A stretch of DNA of 64,000 bases from Onchocerca lupi. Its lineage: Eukaryota > Nematoda > Chromadorea > Rhabditida > Onchocercidae. The notes beneath the pieces were generated by a model, which saw only the letters and a program-made list of their open reading frames with translations, was not told the origin of the DNA and ran no database searches. The translations under genes and the position numbers were made by a program. Each line of letters opens with the position of its first letter. Positions within the stretch are counted from its first letter, which is position 1. The stretch lies in assembly GCA_028564675.1 (NCBI GenBank), contig JAOVVO010000264.1, positions 1-64,000 on the forward strand. The letters run 5' to 3'. This document shows positions 36,410 to 50,029 of the stretch, piece by piece.

Positions 36410-36426
36410 AGGTCAAGGAGAGGTCA
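36410..36426 (+). promoter_or_regulatory. Perfect DR5 nuclear-receptor element
   Basis: AGGTCA-AGGAG-AGGTCA, a direct repeat with five-base spacer, the arrangement bound by RAR/RXR-type dimers in other animals. It is about 3.7 kb upstream of the rhotekin start. Confidence 0.35.
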
Positions 36427-36821
36427 AATTATCTCCATATCGACTCCCAATCAGCTTATAAACTTACAATATCTTATTAAACTTTGCTATCGCATATTAA
36501 TAGTTTAATCTATTTAATTCCAAAATAAAAATTCAATTTCAAAATTATTTTAACTTAATTTAACACATATCAATCAATTTGAACAAACTTCAACTCAATA
36601 ATTTCATTACTCTTTACAAATACCTAAAAACAGATAGTCTTTTCTACTTCGCCAACCTTTTTCGTCCATCGATATGAGTAAACAAAGTAAGAAAACATCT
36701 ATTTCTCTCAGATAAAGAGAGAAAAAAAGTAAAGAGAAATACTGGAAAACTTTTGTAAAGTAATTATAATTCAAAACAAAACGTTTTGTCAATAATGTTC
36801 ATATATATGTACAGACAGAGG

Positions 36822-36867
36822 ACACACAACACACACACACACACACACATACACATACACATACACA
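36822..36867. repeat. (CA)n microsatellite
   Basis: An almost pure run of AC dinucleotides grading into ACACAT units. Simple-sequence repeat, likely length-variable between individuals. Confidence 0.9.
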
Positions 36868-38075
36868 GGTGAGCAAAGTTATCTATAGTCCAGGTGGAAA
36901 TATTGGAGTAAAAAGTTATTGGGCCAAAAATTGATCGTTACCCTGTTGTCACCATCCATCTATCCAGGTTGACACCCAAATAGACAGATAAATGGGACAG
37001 TAATAGTACATTTAATATTCTCCGAATGAAAATGGCATTTATACGACACGCTTAAGCAAACAAAGATTATATTTCGAAAACCTGATCGGTGCCATTGAGT
37101 TGTTATTTCTAACAATCAAAAGCTTTCCAAATACTATTTGCATACTTTTTATGATCCATTTGACCTTACTGAAACTATGACCTTCCTGATCTACTCTCAG
37201 TGCAATAAATGAGTTGTGATCTTCCGCACTGTTCTGCAACTCTGGTTCCTAATTGCCGAAAAAAATTATGATCTCCACGAAAAATCCCGGATTTCCTGGA
37301 AATCCCCGAGAGAGAGCTATTTTCTTCCTCCTGCACTGTCATGGGAAATACGGATAGCTATAATTTCCGAAAGAGAGCAAGAAAAAAAAAAAAATCAAAA
37401 TGGTTGAAAATCAAATTTAGGGAACGACGCTTTTATGTTTAATCGTAAGAGGTGATCATTCATCGAGCAGTATTGATTTGCTGAATGGCCGTTCCCTAAT
37501 TTTGAGTTTTTCTGAAAACAGAAAACAAAAGCACAAATATTGAAAGTCATAATAACCGAAAATCACTCATGAATTTGGGAAAATTTTTTTTGTGACATGG
37601 AGTAACAAGTACAGATCATTTATCAATGAAAACCATAATGATAAAAACGAAACTTGCATAAATGAATTGAAATAAAATTTTAGAAGAAAAATAATTTTAG
37701 ATTTTTTGACAAATAGTTCAAATATATTTGCTTAATTCAAATTCACAAAATTTTGATGCTACAAAATATAATAATTAGTCATTTTGTAAAATAATGATTT
37801 AATTTAGTCATTATTCCAGATTAAAAAAATATATTTATATTTAACTATTATAATAGCGAATGTAAATATATAAATAACTTATGGGTAAATTAAATTTCAT
37901 GTCATAAAACTATGCCTTCAGTTTTTCTGGAAACGACAATGGAAGAGGAATAAGTAAAAATCATAGATTGAAATTATTTTTATTTTTTTAATACGAATTA
38001 TTTTTAGCGCCAAAATGTTTACAATTGTTATTTAGGGCGAGATAAATCGCCAGATGTTTACTTAGTTATTTCCAG

Positions 38076-38190
38076 TTATTTTCAATTATATGATCCAATT
38101 AGTTGAGAAAAAAAAAATGAATGAATTTGTAAACAATCTAAATATTTATTTAAATACATTCAAACTTATTTTCAATTATATGATCCAATT
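38076..38190. repeat. 25-bp direct repeat, two identical copies
   Basis: The 25 bases beginning TTATTTTCAATTATATGATC occur identically at 38076-38100 and 38166-38190, separated by 65 bases. Non-coding. Confidence 0.7.
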
Positions 38191-40580
38191 TGAAAGGTTA
38201 CAATTTTTAATCCATTCTTTAAATATTTTTATTATGTTTTCGAAATTACTAATGAGGAAATGAGCTGTACTGATTTCTCCGGATGCTTCGGATGATCTTG
38301 CGATCCTAAAAATAACAAATAATTCATCTGAATAAAATATAAATAAACAGATTCCATTTTTGAATTGTGTAAGATTTTACATAAATGAAATGAGAAAGTA
38401 TATTTTTAATGAAATGTAAAAGTCATTTTTTCGCTCTCAACTCGAAGATGAATGAAGTAGGATAATTTAAAAATGGAATTTCCAACGGTCACATGGCGAT
38501 ATATGTCCATCAAATTATCAGAAAACTCACATGCATTCCATGCAGTTTGTTTCAATTATTAATCAAACCAGTTCTCTCATAATTTGATCATTTAGTGTAA
38601 TGGAATATCGGAATTAATGAAGAAAGAGATCACTGCTGCATTGGCAATGATCAAAATGTGGAATTTAAACAGGACAGTTAATTTCTAGCAGAAATTTTAG
38701 AAATGAATAAAAGCCAAACAGTGATTTATCGATAATAGTTGAGAATTTAATGATGTTTATTGGATAATGAAATTCATAAATATTCTAATAAATTTTTGCA
38801 CCTAATTTGGTCAATTCTATGCCTATAGCTAAAATCATTTGCAATGAACTAATTACATAATTACAGAAAGATAATTAATCCATTTGCATATCATTCTACG
38901 ATAAGCATAAAGATCACCTGTCGTCAGTCAATGCATCAAAGCTGAAAAAGATTGAACCATCAATACTCTTACCGAGGAATGGACAAAAATAAATTCGTCT
39001 AACTTAAAATTAAGAATTTAAAAAGGAGATAATATGAAAATAATGATTATGAATATAATAGCAACAAAATACATAAGAACTGCCGGGATTATGATACAAA
39101 AGAGATAAAAGAATAAGGAGAGTAAAAATGAACAATTGGATTTGCGAAGAAAATTGGTGACAAAATTTTGGAATGATTATTGGATTACAAAAAATGACAC
39201 TTAATGATTGTTTAATTGACAACGAATTATGTACGAATTGACTGAAAGTAGCACAGGATGAAAGACGACGAGGTGGAAAATGCTTCTGCAATCTGTTTGT
39301 TACAGTTTACAAATTCAAACTTTCTCTCTTCCCATTAGCTTAGTTCAATTTCAGAGAAGTTTTTATTTACACAGACAGGCCAGCCAATCATTTCGATATC
39401 GAAGAGCTGAAAAGAGAAGTTGAAAGCGATTGTTTGATCATTACTTCGTTTGTCAATATTATCATTGTGTTTGAGATAATCGTTATTATGTTCATATCAT
39501 CAACGATTAACATTTGTGATTAGATATGCTTAATATTGTCCTGGTGATTTATGCAAAATCACTTGCTAATGAAAAGCATCGATGACACACACCTTTTCAT
39601 CACGATTAATTATTTCAATTAATATGATAATAAATTTAGACGATGAAACATCAATGTCAAGTGAAAATAAAAGAATCAGTTTCAAACATTACTATTCAGA
39701 TCAATCATATCTTACAACATATCAATTAAAATTATCTGTGGAAAGTTCTAAAATAAATCTTAGACACATATATTAGCATTGTTTATGTTTATAAATCTAC
39801 TGACATGTGAGAAATTCCGATGAAATTCTGAATTATTCCATATTTAAGTTGAATTATTTACTACTATATTAAGTTGAGGTGCATTTGCAAAACACAAAAA
39901 CAAACTTTCGTATCCATACAGACACAATGAATTATAATAGAATAAGTGACATCGAAATAACAGCAAAAGACAACAATGTGATATATTGCTGATGACGAAA
40001 ATCAAGAAAAGATTTCGGAGAAAGAACGTTCGAAAATGCGAATTCCTGCTCTTCTTGCTGATTATCGCCGATTTGTTAAAAAGTTTCGCAAATATTGTCA
40101 ACTTAAATTTCACAACTGTCTTTGTTTTGTTTTATTTATTTACTGAAACATTCATGCACAATATGATATGAAACTTTTTGAGAAACGAAAGGAAGAAAGC
40201 AACTTATGTCGCTTAGCAGAGCTCGTAAATGATGTAAGGCGACAAACACTCATGATTGTGACGCATTGTTAGTAATAAAAAGCAAAATTGCAGATATTTT
40301 ATTAACAAATTCTTCCTTCGATTAGATCCAACAAATTATTTTTCATGCATACTACAGATGTTGAAATGAAAGTTTCTATTTAAAATTTTGATCAATTTTT
40401 CCATTTTTTAATCATTTTTTGTCATAACTCAAATGGATTGTATAAGCTTTAGTATATTATAACTCAATGTCATTTTTTCTTTTTCTTTTCTGGATTAATG
40501 GTCAATTTTGACATAGAACTGATCCAAAGAGATTTTAAATACTTCTTACTTGTCAATGTAACAATTATGATGTGTTTTCC

Positions 40581-40600
<20 letters not shown>
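40581..40600. repeat. (TA)10 microsatellite
   Basis: Twenty bases of pure TA dinucleotide followed by a T run. Confidence 0.9.
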
Positions 40601-40612
<12 letters not shown>

Positions 40613-43600
40613 GTAACTTTATCCTCTCTTCCTCTTATACACGAAATAATAATTTCAGAACGGAAGAGATATAAGATGAAAGGATGAACTGTTTCCAGAG
40701 CATTTTGATATATCTAAATTTTTTCTTTTTGAACATTTTTAAACGACAATATCAGTAGTTACTTAGAGAAAGTTGCATAATTGGTTAAAAAAATATACTT
40801 TTTCACATAGAATGTGAAGGGAATTGATGTGGGCCATTTATTTTGTCTTCCTTAATTAAAAAGGACAAAGATGACAACAAAATTATCTAGCAAAAGAAAT
40901 AAATCACCGACAGATTATTGTTTTACCATGTAAAATGACTGAATGAAACAAATCAAAATTTGAGTTCCTTTCATCACAAAGAGAAGAAACAATTTTAAAC
41001 ATCCATCTCATCGTTACTTCACTGTTGAAAAATATGCCATCTCTGTTTAGACGATGATGTCAATGAAAACAATGCGTAAATTAGTCTAATCTAAGAGAAT
41101 AATGATGGTAAGATAGCAAACTGGAAGTAATAATAGTTGATTTTAGCTTGAAATTATTGAATTCTGAATGAAATAGTATTTTAGTGTAATCAAAGGAAAA
41201 GAAATGTTTTACTGGTAAAAGAAGCTTTCTGGACAGGAAAGACTTAAAATTGTGCATTATTAATTCAGCAATTAAGTTATCCAATTATGAAAGAGCAAAA
41301 TACCATTAGATGTTTTAGTTAATATTTCGATTCTTTAATATAATATAATTTTTAATATATTTTCTAAAATCTAATTTTAATATTCGAAAAATTCAACAGA
41401 ATTAACAAATTGAAAAGTTAAGAGATTTTTATTGGCTGAATGAATAGAATGAAAAAAGAGAAATTCTAGTAAATAATGCAGAGATAAGCCGAAAATTGAT
41501 AGAAATAAATTCTTCAAAATATCGGATAATCTTCTCGTTGTGTCCTTCCACAATGAGGATTATTCAACAGCAGAAGAATTGAGGGAATCATGAAATTCGA
41601 CGATTCACGATCGGATGAGCTATTTGTGAGGGATGCACAATTATGACAAATGTCTCATTTGATGAATGAAAAACATAAATTAGCAAGTTTATTAAGGTTC
41701 AAGTTGGCTGGAGAAAAGGACATTTCAATTCGATGAACAAATTGGTTTGCAATCAAAGGATTGAAAGTACTGAAGACATCGTCAGTAATTTCGTCAAATA
41801 CATCTCTTATAACATCACAATTGCGTAATGACAAAGAAATCAGCTTAAAATGTATTCTTTAATTCTCTTACTTATGAAATAGTCAAATAGAGGGATTAAA
41901 AAAAGATTTGATCTGGATTAAAAAGATTTAGAAAAAAAAAAAAGATTTGGGCACTTAATGATAGAAAAGGCCAAAAGGTCAAAGGATTAGTGCAACGTCC
42001 TTTGTATTGTATTGAAAGAATTTTTGGACATGATTATTAGTTATGAGACAACAAGACGAAGATTTTATTGCAGTTAAATAATCACTTTGTATTTCAAATA
42101 ATAAAAAATTCCAAGCAGATGCATCATTATTTATCGATTAATAACAACAATAATAATTATAATTGTTAGCATCGAAATGTAGTAAAATGGTTGAAGCGAG
42201 CCATCATCGCTTTTAAAATGAGCAATCAATTTATCTTTTCAATGCCCTTTCACGACAATCATCAACTTTAGTTGGATTTAATAAAACAACATTTTGAAAA
42301 CAACACCTCATCAACATTTCGATTTCTATTCATTTTTACTTCGGATTCTGAAGTATTCCTTCAGCTGGAAGGCTCTTTTGAAGAATGAAGTGAATATGAA
42401 TTGCAAATGAAATTTTCTTTTTTTTGGGCAAACTAAAAAAAATTCGTAATATCATCTATTAAAATATTCTGTTTTTATCTAATTTAGATTAGCAAATTGT
42501 TATATGAATTATACGATTTCTCTCCTAAACGATTGTATTCTAAATTAAAATGAGAGAAAAAAATTCTTTTCACTTACGTTTGAAGTGTAAAGTGACGCTA
42601 ATGACGCTATTAATCATTTCTGCCCTTTCCTTTTACTTTGAAACGTCATACTGAAATAAATGAAAAAGATATAAATGTGCCTTAAATATTAACAATTAAA
42701 ATAAATATTAAAGCTTAGAAGTTACTTGATAATTAAATTCATTTCCATTTCGTTTTATTACAGAAATTATAAAAATTACAAAAAAAAAAAGGTGAAACAA
42801 AAAATTTGTTAGAAAAAATTAATTTTATTAAAATTTATTTTATTATAAAAATGGAATAGTAATCAAAATAGTGAAAATTTTTCTCTACTCCGTTATAGGT
42901 CATCATTTCTAATTCATCAGAATTCTCTCCGAAGATTTTAGAATTTTATTGGTGAATTTAAAGATCAGATTTAAACAGTGGGGTTATTTTTTGCAATTCA
43001 CCTTTCATGCTCATTATCTCATTAGTCTTTTTTTTTTTTTTTTTGCTTTAAATTTGACATTAATAACTTTCATTATTTATACTTTTACAAATCTTTTGAA
43101 GAACGCATGGATATCAAATAAATGATTTAAGATTCGCACGAAGGAAGCATGTATATATGACAATATGTAAATGAGAGAAGACTTGAAACAATTATGAAAT
43201 GATAACTTTTTTTGATCTTTCACTTACAGCGAAGATCATCATTCTTTTTAGATTCTGTTTAGAGGTAACTACGATGGTGATAGTATGATAAAACTTGAAG
43301 GATATGTTTTTCAAATAATTAGTCATATTAGAAAATGGCGATGATGTGATAGATGATAGAATCAAATGAAAATTTACTGCCATTTTAGATTTATCATCAT
43401 TTTAGACAATAAATCGAAAATGATAATAAATTCATTCCATCACATCATCTTCATCTCAAAAAATTATACTTTCACTATCATGTATATCATTTTCTGTTCC
43501 TTCCTTCCAAATACTATCACATAGAATTACGAATGCTATTGCAAATAGTAAATTAAAAACGCTAAAAAATGGTTTGTGTAAACAAATATTTGTTTAGAAA

Positions 43601-45902
43601 GCAAATCAGTGAAGTGTCATTGAAAAAACTCGGCCTGGGATTTATATTTCGTAATAATATCATTTTCACGATAATATCATATTTCATAATAATATCATTT
43701 TTTTTCAATTCATTGTTGAACGGAATATTACGTGATTAATTTTATCAGTTTATTTTTTTTGTTTAAATTTAAATCAATTATCAATTACCGCAAAGAAAAT
43801 TCCGCAAAATTTGAAAGATTTGATGCGTCGCTTATTCTTCGTTCTTTCCGATATCTAAAAGTTTTCGCGATGGAAGATGGGAAAAAAAAAGAATAGGAAG
43901 TGCAGACAGAATTCAAAACTTCATAATATCATTAAACTTGGAAGTATATTCGAAGCTATTCATATGCATCCTAATGACGGTAATATTGCAATAAAATGAA
44001 ATTGACAGTTGACATGTCAGAAATGAAGTAGCAAAAAATGAGGTGACATTTCCTGAGAGAGCTGCCATATTGCAGGAAGTGGACAGTGCGGTATTTATCT
44101 GATGTCATCCATCAAAAAAGTTCCAGAGTAGCACGGCGAAATTTGAAAAATTTTTTGTTTGCAATTATTTGTGGTGCAATTTCCTGCTTGCAAACTATAG
44201 TTTACAAATAATACTTAAATTTCGGCAGAAAATTTTGTCAGAGAGATAATTCGCTCCTTTATTTAGCACTTTAGAAATCACTTTAGATGCACCTACTTGA
44301 TTGGTACATTTTGGAAGGATTTCAACATTTCGATGTTTGAAATATTCGCTGAATAAGATTTCTGCTGTGAACAAAACCGGCGTAATTTTATTCAATAATT
44401 AATCTTTTTAGTCTTCGAAAACAAAATAATGTTCCGGATATCCCGGCAATGATTATCGCAACTTTTCAGCCTGATTCGATGGAACACGTTAATTGCAACA
44501 ACAGTTGTCGTAATAAAGCATACTGCAAAATGACTCTTCCTGGAGTATGAAGAAATAGAATTCTGAGGAGCGCAATTTACTACAAAATTTAACTTGCCGC
44601 AGATATTATTGGAAAGATGCTATCAAAATGTGCTTTTCTTAATCACGAAGCAATCAATATTAATGAAATCTTAAATGATTCTTCAAATCTTTGCCAAGAA
44701 TCTAAATTTCTTTGCTTTCTAATTTTTTAGAAATTTTGCAATTGCTGACATCAAATAATACAGCTAATAAATGTAACTTAAACTGTAACTAAAATATTTT
44801 TTACAAAAAGTGTTTTTCCCACTTTTTTTGGGATTCCGCAGTGCTGATTCTATTTACGTCGAAAAGATTATTCCCATAGGTTCTCTTCAAATCATTCCGA
44901 ATGAAAAATATTATAATTCAAATTATGCATGAAAAACTAGCTTGCTACTCTAATCAGTGATTACCATTTATCGTCAACATGATTTATTAATTTGTCATTA
45001 TCATATAAAATCATAAAATTTCTTGAGCAATAGAAGAAAAGCACTACAGTGGCTGAGAAGGCTACTATTATCGGGAGAAATAGATGCTTCAAAAAATTCT
45101 GCAACATATCGAGCAAACTACATACTTCACACCAAATTAGTAATGCCTGTGAAAGGAACACATTTACTTGTATTCATGTTATGATTGGCTAAGAAACAGA
45201 CGTTATGATGAGTTATACTGAAATTCACTTTCTTTATTTTAAAATTTCACAATAGAGAGTCCAGGATTGTTTGAATTTTGTGTTCATTGAGAATAAATAA
45301 TTACCACTTTATTCTCTCCTATAAATTAAAGTTGGCAATGTAAGTAGCGCGATCGAAAATTTGCCTTGAAATAATGAGACATGAAAAATATCAGTGCAAT
45401 CTTCATCAGTATCGACTGATAACGAACAACATATTGAGATGTTGAAGGTTATATTTCATAACAATGATGATCTAGGAATTCTTTTTCACTGCATCTAATA
45501 GGTGTAATATTTACCAGTTACAAGTATCATAAATAAAAACGGCTAAGAGCTGTAAATCATGTGGGTAAGAAAAACAAACCACTACAAATAGAAAAAATGT
45601 CTCAAGGATGGCACAACTTTGCTATGTGACATTGCTGTGTCATTAATCATGGATGTCCTAAGCAAAGCTTGTCGGTAAAACGAAATAAATCAAATACAAG
45701 AATTTATTAATATTCTCAGCAAATGAGTCATTTGTCTATCTGTGGGCATTCCCACATCTTCCGACTTGCTACTAGAGCTTATGGGCATCGTGTGAAATGT
45801 TAAGACGTCAATTGTCAGGAAGATTACAAGATATGAGGTTCGTGAGAATTCCGATCTTATCCTTAATCCTCACAACCAATCTTTTGTATGACTAATGTGT
45901 GA

Positions 45903-46187
45903 AACTCCACCCACTATCAAATTCAAGCTGAACCGTACATAATAGGGAGATTTCGAAGCAGCAATGTCAATGTCAGCAGCAACATTGGAGGAATCAGCGC
46001 AAATGGTTTTTCTCCATTGGGGAGTACAATTCGGGCAGTCCTAGTCGAATCAGTTCCTACTACACCGGCATTTTCAAACAGATCGATCTCTTCAACAGCA
46101 TTATCAGTAGCAAATCAATTAGATCAATTAGAAGAATCTAATACCAAAACGGTTGCAACGATAGGAAGAGCGATAATTCAGACCACT
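45903..46187 (+). CDS. Candidate exon of an unidentified protein
   Basis: A 285-base open frame in a patch clearly richer in G+C than its surroundings. The translation is Ser/Thr/Asn/Val-rich (for example GSTIRAVLVESVPTTPAFSN) and ends with VATIGRAIIQTT directly before a plausible donor (GTTAGT at 46188). I do not recognise the protein. Against it: no strong acceptor is seen near the left end, and the other two + frames are also fairly open here, so composition alone may explain the frame. Confidence 0.22.
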
Positions 46188-47538
46188 GTTAGTATCTTTT
46201 ATATTTACCATCTATTATTCGTCACTTTTCACTATTTTATTGTATGATATTGTGCATAATATCGAGTAAAGTCTATTGCTGACCTAGCAGAGTCATATAG
46301 CAAGTAGCAATTCCTATTCCAATCAATTTACAATCCAAGTTACGAATCAATCAGAATTTTCTCCCCAATAGCTTCTTTTATTCACTATATTAAACTTTTT
46401 CCCTTAAAGACGTGTAGCATACATTTAGGTATGGCTAGGAAACAATATTTGACTAATATCGGATCTAATTATGGAAATTAAAAATGCTTATTTAATAGAT
46501 TTTCACAGCCTGAACAAAATTTCAGTATAATACCAAAAATTAATTCACACGCAAAAGCTTCCGGTTTTATAACCTAGCTTACGCACAATGATGAGAATAT
46601 GGTAAAGAACGCTATAAAAAGGATTGCTATTTACAGGTGATATTCATATCAGCTATCGTTAATCTGTTCGACATCGTCAAACCCCTCTAAGAATAAAACC
46701 TTTCGAATAATTATTGCCTGTGACTGCTAATCAAAGAAAATATTTTCAAACGATAGTTATCTAATATTTTCAAGATACTTTAAATATTAGAGTAAGACAA
46801 TCATAACTCTTTGGCAAAAATATAAAATAATTTTTGAGTCGATGGAAATACACCTATTTGTCGGTAAAGTAATTTTGTGAAAGCGACAATTCCTGTTTAA
46901 AGAAAGAATTTATTGATAGATGGAAAGTGTTTCTTTGTTACAAATATCAGAGAATATCTAAGTAAATCTGTCGCAAAGTATTTTTTTTCTTTGTTGCTAG
47001 AACAGGAGAATACTGCTCCTTGATTGCCGTCTGCTGTGTCACTTCGAACTCCAGCTGTTGTTGCAAACAGAATTGATTCTGAACTTCAAACAGAACCCAA
47101 AATCGAATCTTTATATCTTTTCAGGGCTCTTCCTTCTTTCCTGATTTCATGTAGCCATGGTCGACCTCACTTTGATTATCTATTAATCGAAGCGTTTTGA
47201 CGATAAACATCTTTATCGTTTTGTAAACATGTTTTATCCACATGTTGGTTCCTTTAACACTCCTTGTTTAAAATAATTATATTTTTAAGATTTTCCCGAC
47301 ACTATTGATCAATATGTGCATTAGCAATTGTTTCAAAATTTCTTCCCATCAGCATGAGAAAATACAAAATATGCCATACTGGGATGGATAGGGAATATGA
47401 AATATTATACATATTGAGAAAAAAGTAATTTGCTCGAGATATGCTCTGTAAAAACAAAAAAAGAAAAAAACTGCTCCCAATTACAACGAAATAATAACAA
47501 AAATCGAAAATATAAGGATAAGCTCCGAGAAAAAAAAA

Positions 47539-50019
47539 TCATACATACAGTTTTAAAAGTTCATCACCAACAGCCGCAGGTGTCAAAATACCAAGATCGG
47601 TGAAAAGCAGATTGATATACTGTGGTGGAGTGTAATCTACAAGCGGGTGTTCACTTGAAAAATCACCATCAAGTTTATGTTTTTTCAGAGTTGATGCCGT
47701 ATACTGAAGATTACATTTAAATGAGCTTCAGCTTCAATTTATCAAGAATAATGAAGACTTGATAATATTTCTGCGGTTTTTCGCCAAAATAAAAAACCCG
47801 AAAAGCGGTAAAAATCAAATAAATATTTGATAGCTGATAGGCTTCTCGCAGAGAAGGCAAATGTTCAATCTTATTAAGAGTTTAATATGACACAATCATT
47901 AAAGAAAAATTCAAAAATTTTCCTGAAATAGCTAGAAAATTTTCTAACGAGAAAAAGAAATGAATCAAACCTTGAATTCAATTGGTATATCATTTTGACT
48001 TAAAGGATATTCCTTAACAAATTTGATACTTTCAGCCATAACGAAAAATGATTTATGAATTGCTTTCGCACATACAGCCATCGGATGCGTACCAATTTTG
48101 TTTATTATCCCACCAGTTTCCATAACACCTTCCGCACCAACCATTACCAAATCAACTGTTTCCATTAGATATCTGTAACATTCTACAACCATAACTAATA
48201 TAAAAACTAACTTACAGAAAACATAATATTCTTAAGACTTGCCTATGAATTAAATTTTCAATTTTCCCAGTTTTCATGAGGAATTTCCAAGGATCCAAGA
48301 AAATAAATCGAGTCAACTGCATTGTAATCAAAATGAAATATTGCAAATAATATAATTCCAAACATGATTTAATACACCATAACTACAAACTATCAAACTG
48401 ATAATTTGTCAGTCCGAACATTTTCCACAAAAATTGTTTTTTGTTCCTCATTTCCAATTATGATCAGAATTAAGATATAATGTTTTGAAATCGCTACAAC
48501 TATGTTTCATATTTATTACTTAATAATGTAATTACTTTATCATAAGCTTTAAAATAGATAGAGACTATTTTGGTAGTTTCTTTCGAGAGATGGCATACGG
48601 TTGCCTCACTAACAGTAAGCGAAAATTCTGCATTTCTGACAAATGTATTTAATCTCGGCATATCATGAGTAAAACTTACCCAATTTCAGCGTCCATTATT
48701 AATTTGCATTGAATCCCAGCATCTTTTAATGCTTTGATCATGATGGTGCCTGAAGATAAATTGACAGTTCATCTCACAATTAAGAGCCATAACATATAAA
48801 GAGCAATCTGGTACAATGCTCATGCAACACAAATGTAAATTCTGAAAAGAATTAGTGCATACCTGATTCATCTGGACGGGATTCTGTAACAAAAACATGC
48901 GCATTAACACCATCTCTTTTAGCATGCAGTAACACTTCCAATACAACTTTACTATATGAGTGAGTCAAGATACGCTAAAAATTTCAAAATTTTAATTATT
49001 TTGTTTTCTTTCATAAAGTACGAAATTAAGCAAAAAAAAAGGACAAAATGTTGTAATTTAGTAATTATTTCTACATGAGAAAATTGAACAAATTAATCAT
49101 CTCCATGATAGATCTCCATCTGATTTAGGATTGGGCTCCAAATTTCAGAATTTCAAACTCTCTCCGCATTAAATTCGAGTGATGAACTGTACGTAAGAAT
49201 CATTTTACCAAGGCAATATAAATTGAATTTGAGAAGTTACTGAAGAAATTAATAGAAGATGAAAAATAAATAACTTGATAAGAAAGTTACCATATTGTTT
49301 TTAATAAAAGGCCTTGCAAAATATGCTATCATTGTTTTGCTTAGTCCAACTCGTTTAATAAAAATATTTCCGCGCTCTTTGTATTTATTCATTAAAATGC
49401 TAAATTCCTGTACGTTCTCTTCAGGTGTAGCAAGTGATATAAATCTATAAATATTGGCGTCAAATTAATAAGAAGGAATGCACTTCATTCTAATTTAATG
49501 CGTTTAAAAAACAATTCCACTTTTTCAAAGTATTTTTTCCGTTCTTCATTTTGCCCTGCATACTCTATGCATTCCATAACCACTGTTATTCATAGTAGAA
49601 AAAGGTTCAAGATAGACATTTTATAGAATTCATTAAATTAATCAATTACTAAATTAAACCTTAAAAATAATTCGCTGGCACTTCGAATAGATGGTATACT
49701 ATGATCAGTTGTTGACATCGCAGCCACTGCATTCCTCAGCTCATCCGTTAGTTCATTTACCGTTTTTGCTAAAGTTTAAATTATATTTTTGATTCTGCTA
49801 TTCGAAGAATTGAACCCTTTTCAGATTTCCGCATATATATAATAGTGTTACTTAAGAGAAAGTTTATAAAATTAAAACGAGATGATCGGAAAAAAGGATA
49901 CCTTTGGAGATTTCGATGCACCTCATTAACGTTTCAATGGCCGCTTGACCTGTCGATTTTGAATTGTCTTTGCCCTCTAATAATTGCTGAAAATGCCTGG
50001 CGATGTCTAACTCCATCAT
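47539..50019 (-). CDS. EIF2B1: Translation initiation factor eIF2B subunit alpha
   Basis: Regulatory subunit of the eIF2B guanine-nucleotide exchange factor, which recycles eIF2-GDP; the alpha subunit senses phosphorylated eIF2 in the integrated stress response. Exons in order: 50019-49902, 49768-49660, 49444-49291, 48974-48863, 48749-48680, 48172-47971, 47703-47539. Phases agree and give 309 residues against about 305 in human. Landmarks: SELFLRFISLA, RILTHSYSKVVL, VFVTESRPDESG, DLVMVGAEGVMETGGIINK, GTHPMAVCAKA, HPLVDYTPPQYI, LLFTDLGILTPAAV, and the C-terminal DELLKLYV matching the family's DELIKLYL end. Two in-frame ATGs (50019, 50016) follow an acceptor by eight bases. The next gene starts divergently 1.5 kb away. 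Confidence 0.95.
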
Positions 50020-50029
50020 TCCCTAATCT
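50020..50029 (-). promoter_or_regulatory. Probable spliced-leader acceptor of eIF2B alpha
   Basis: Minus-strand TTGTTTGCAG ends eight bases before the first ATG, with no upstream coding exon found. Typical of a nematode SL trans-splice site. Confidence 0.5.

Larger units (their letters stand above)
32674..47538. other. 15-kb region without an identified gene
   Basis: No exon of a known family was found on either strand. It contains a poly-A run (34613-34640), a CA microsatellite (36822-36867), a TA microsatellite (40581-40600), a 25-bp dispersed repeat (38076-38100 and 38166-38190), a DR5 nuclear-receptor element (36410-36426), and a less AT-rich patch at 45.7-46.2 kb with long open frames. 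It may include upstream exons or regulatory DNA of the rhotekin-like gene, or a fast-evolving gene I do not recognise. Confidence 0.5.
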
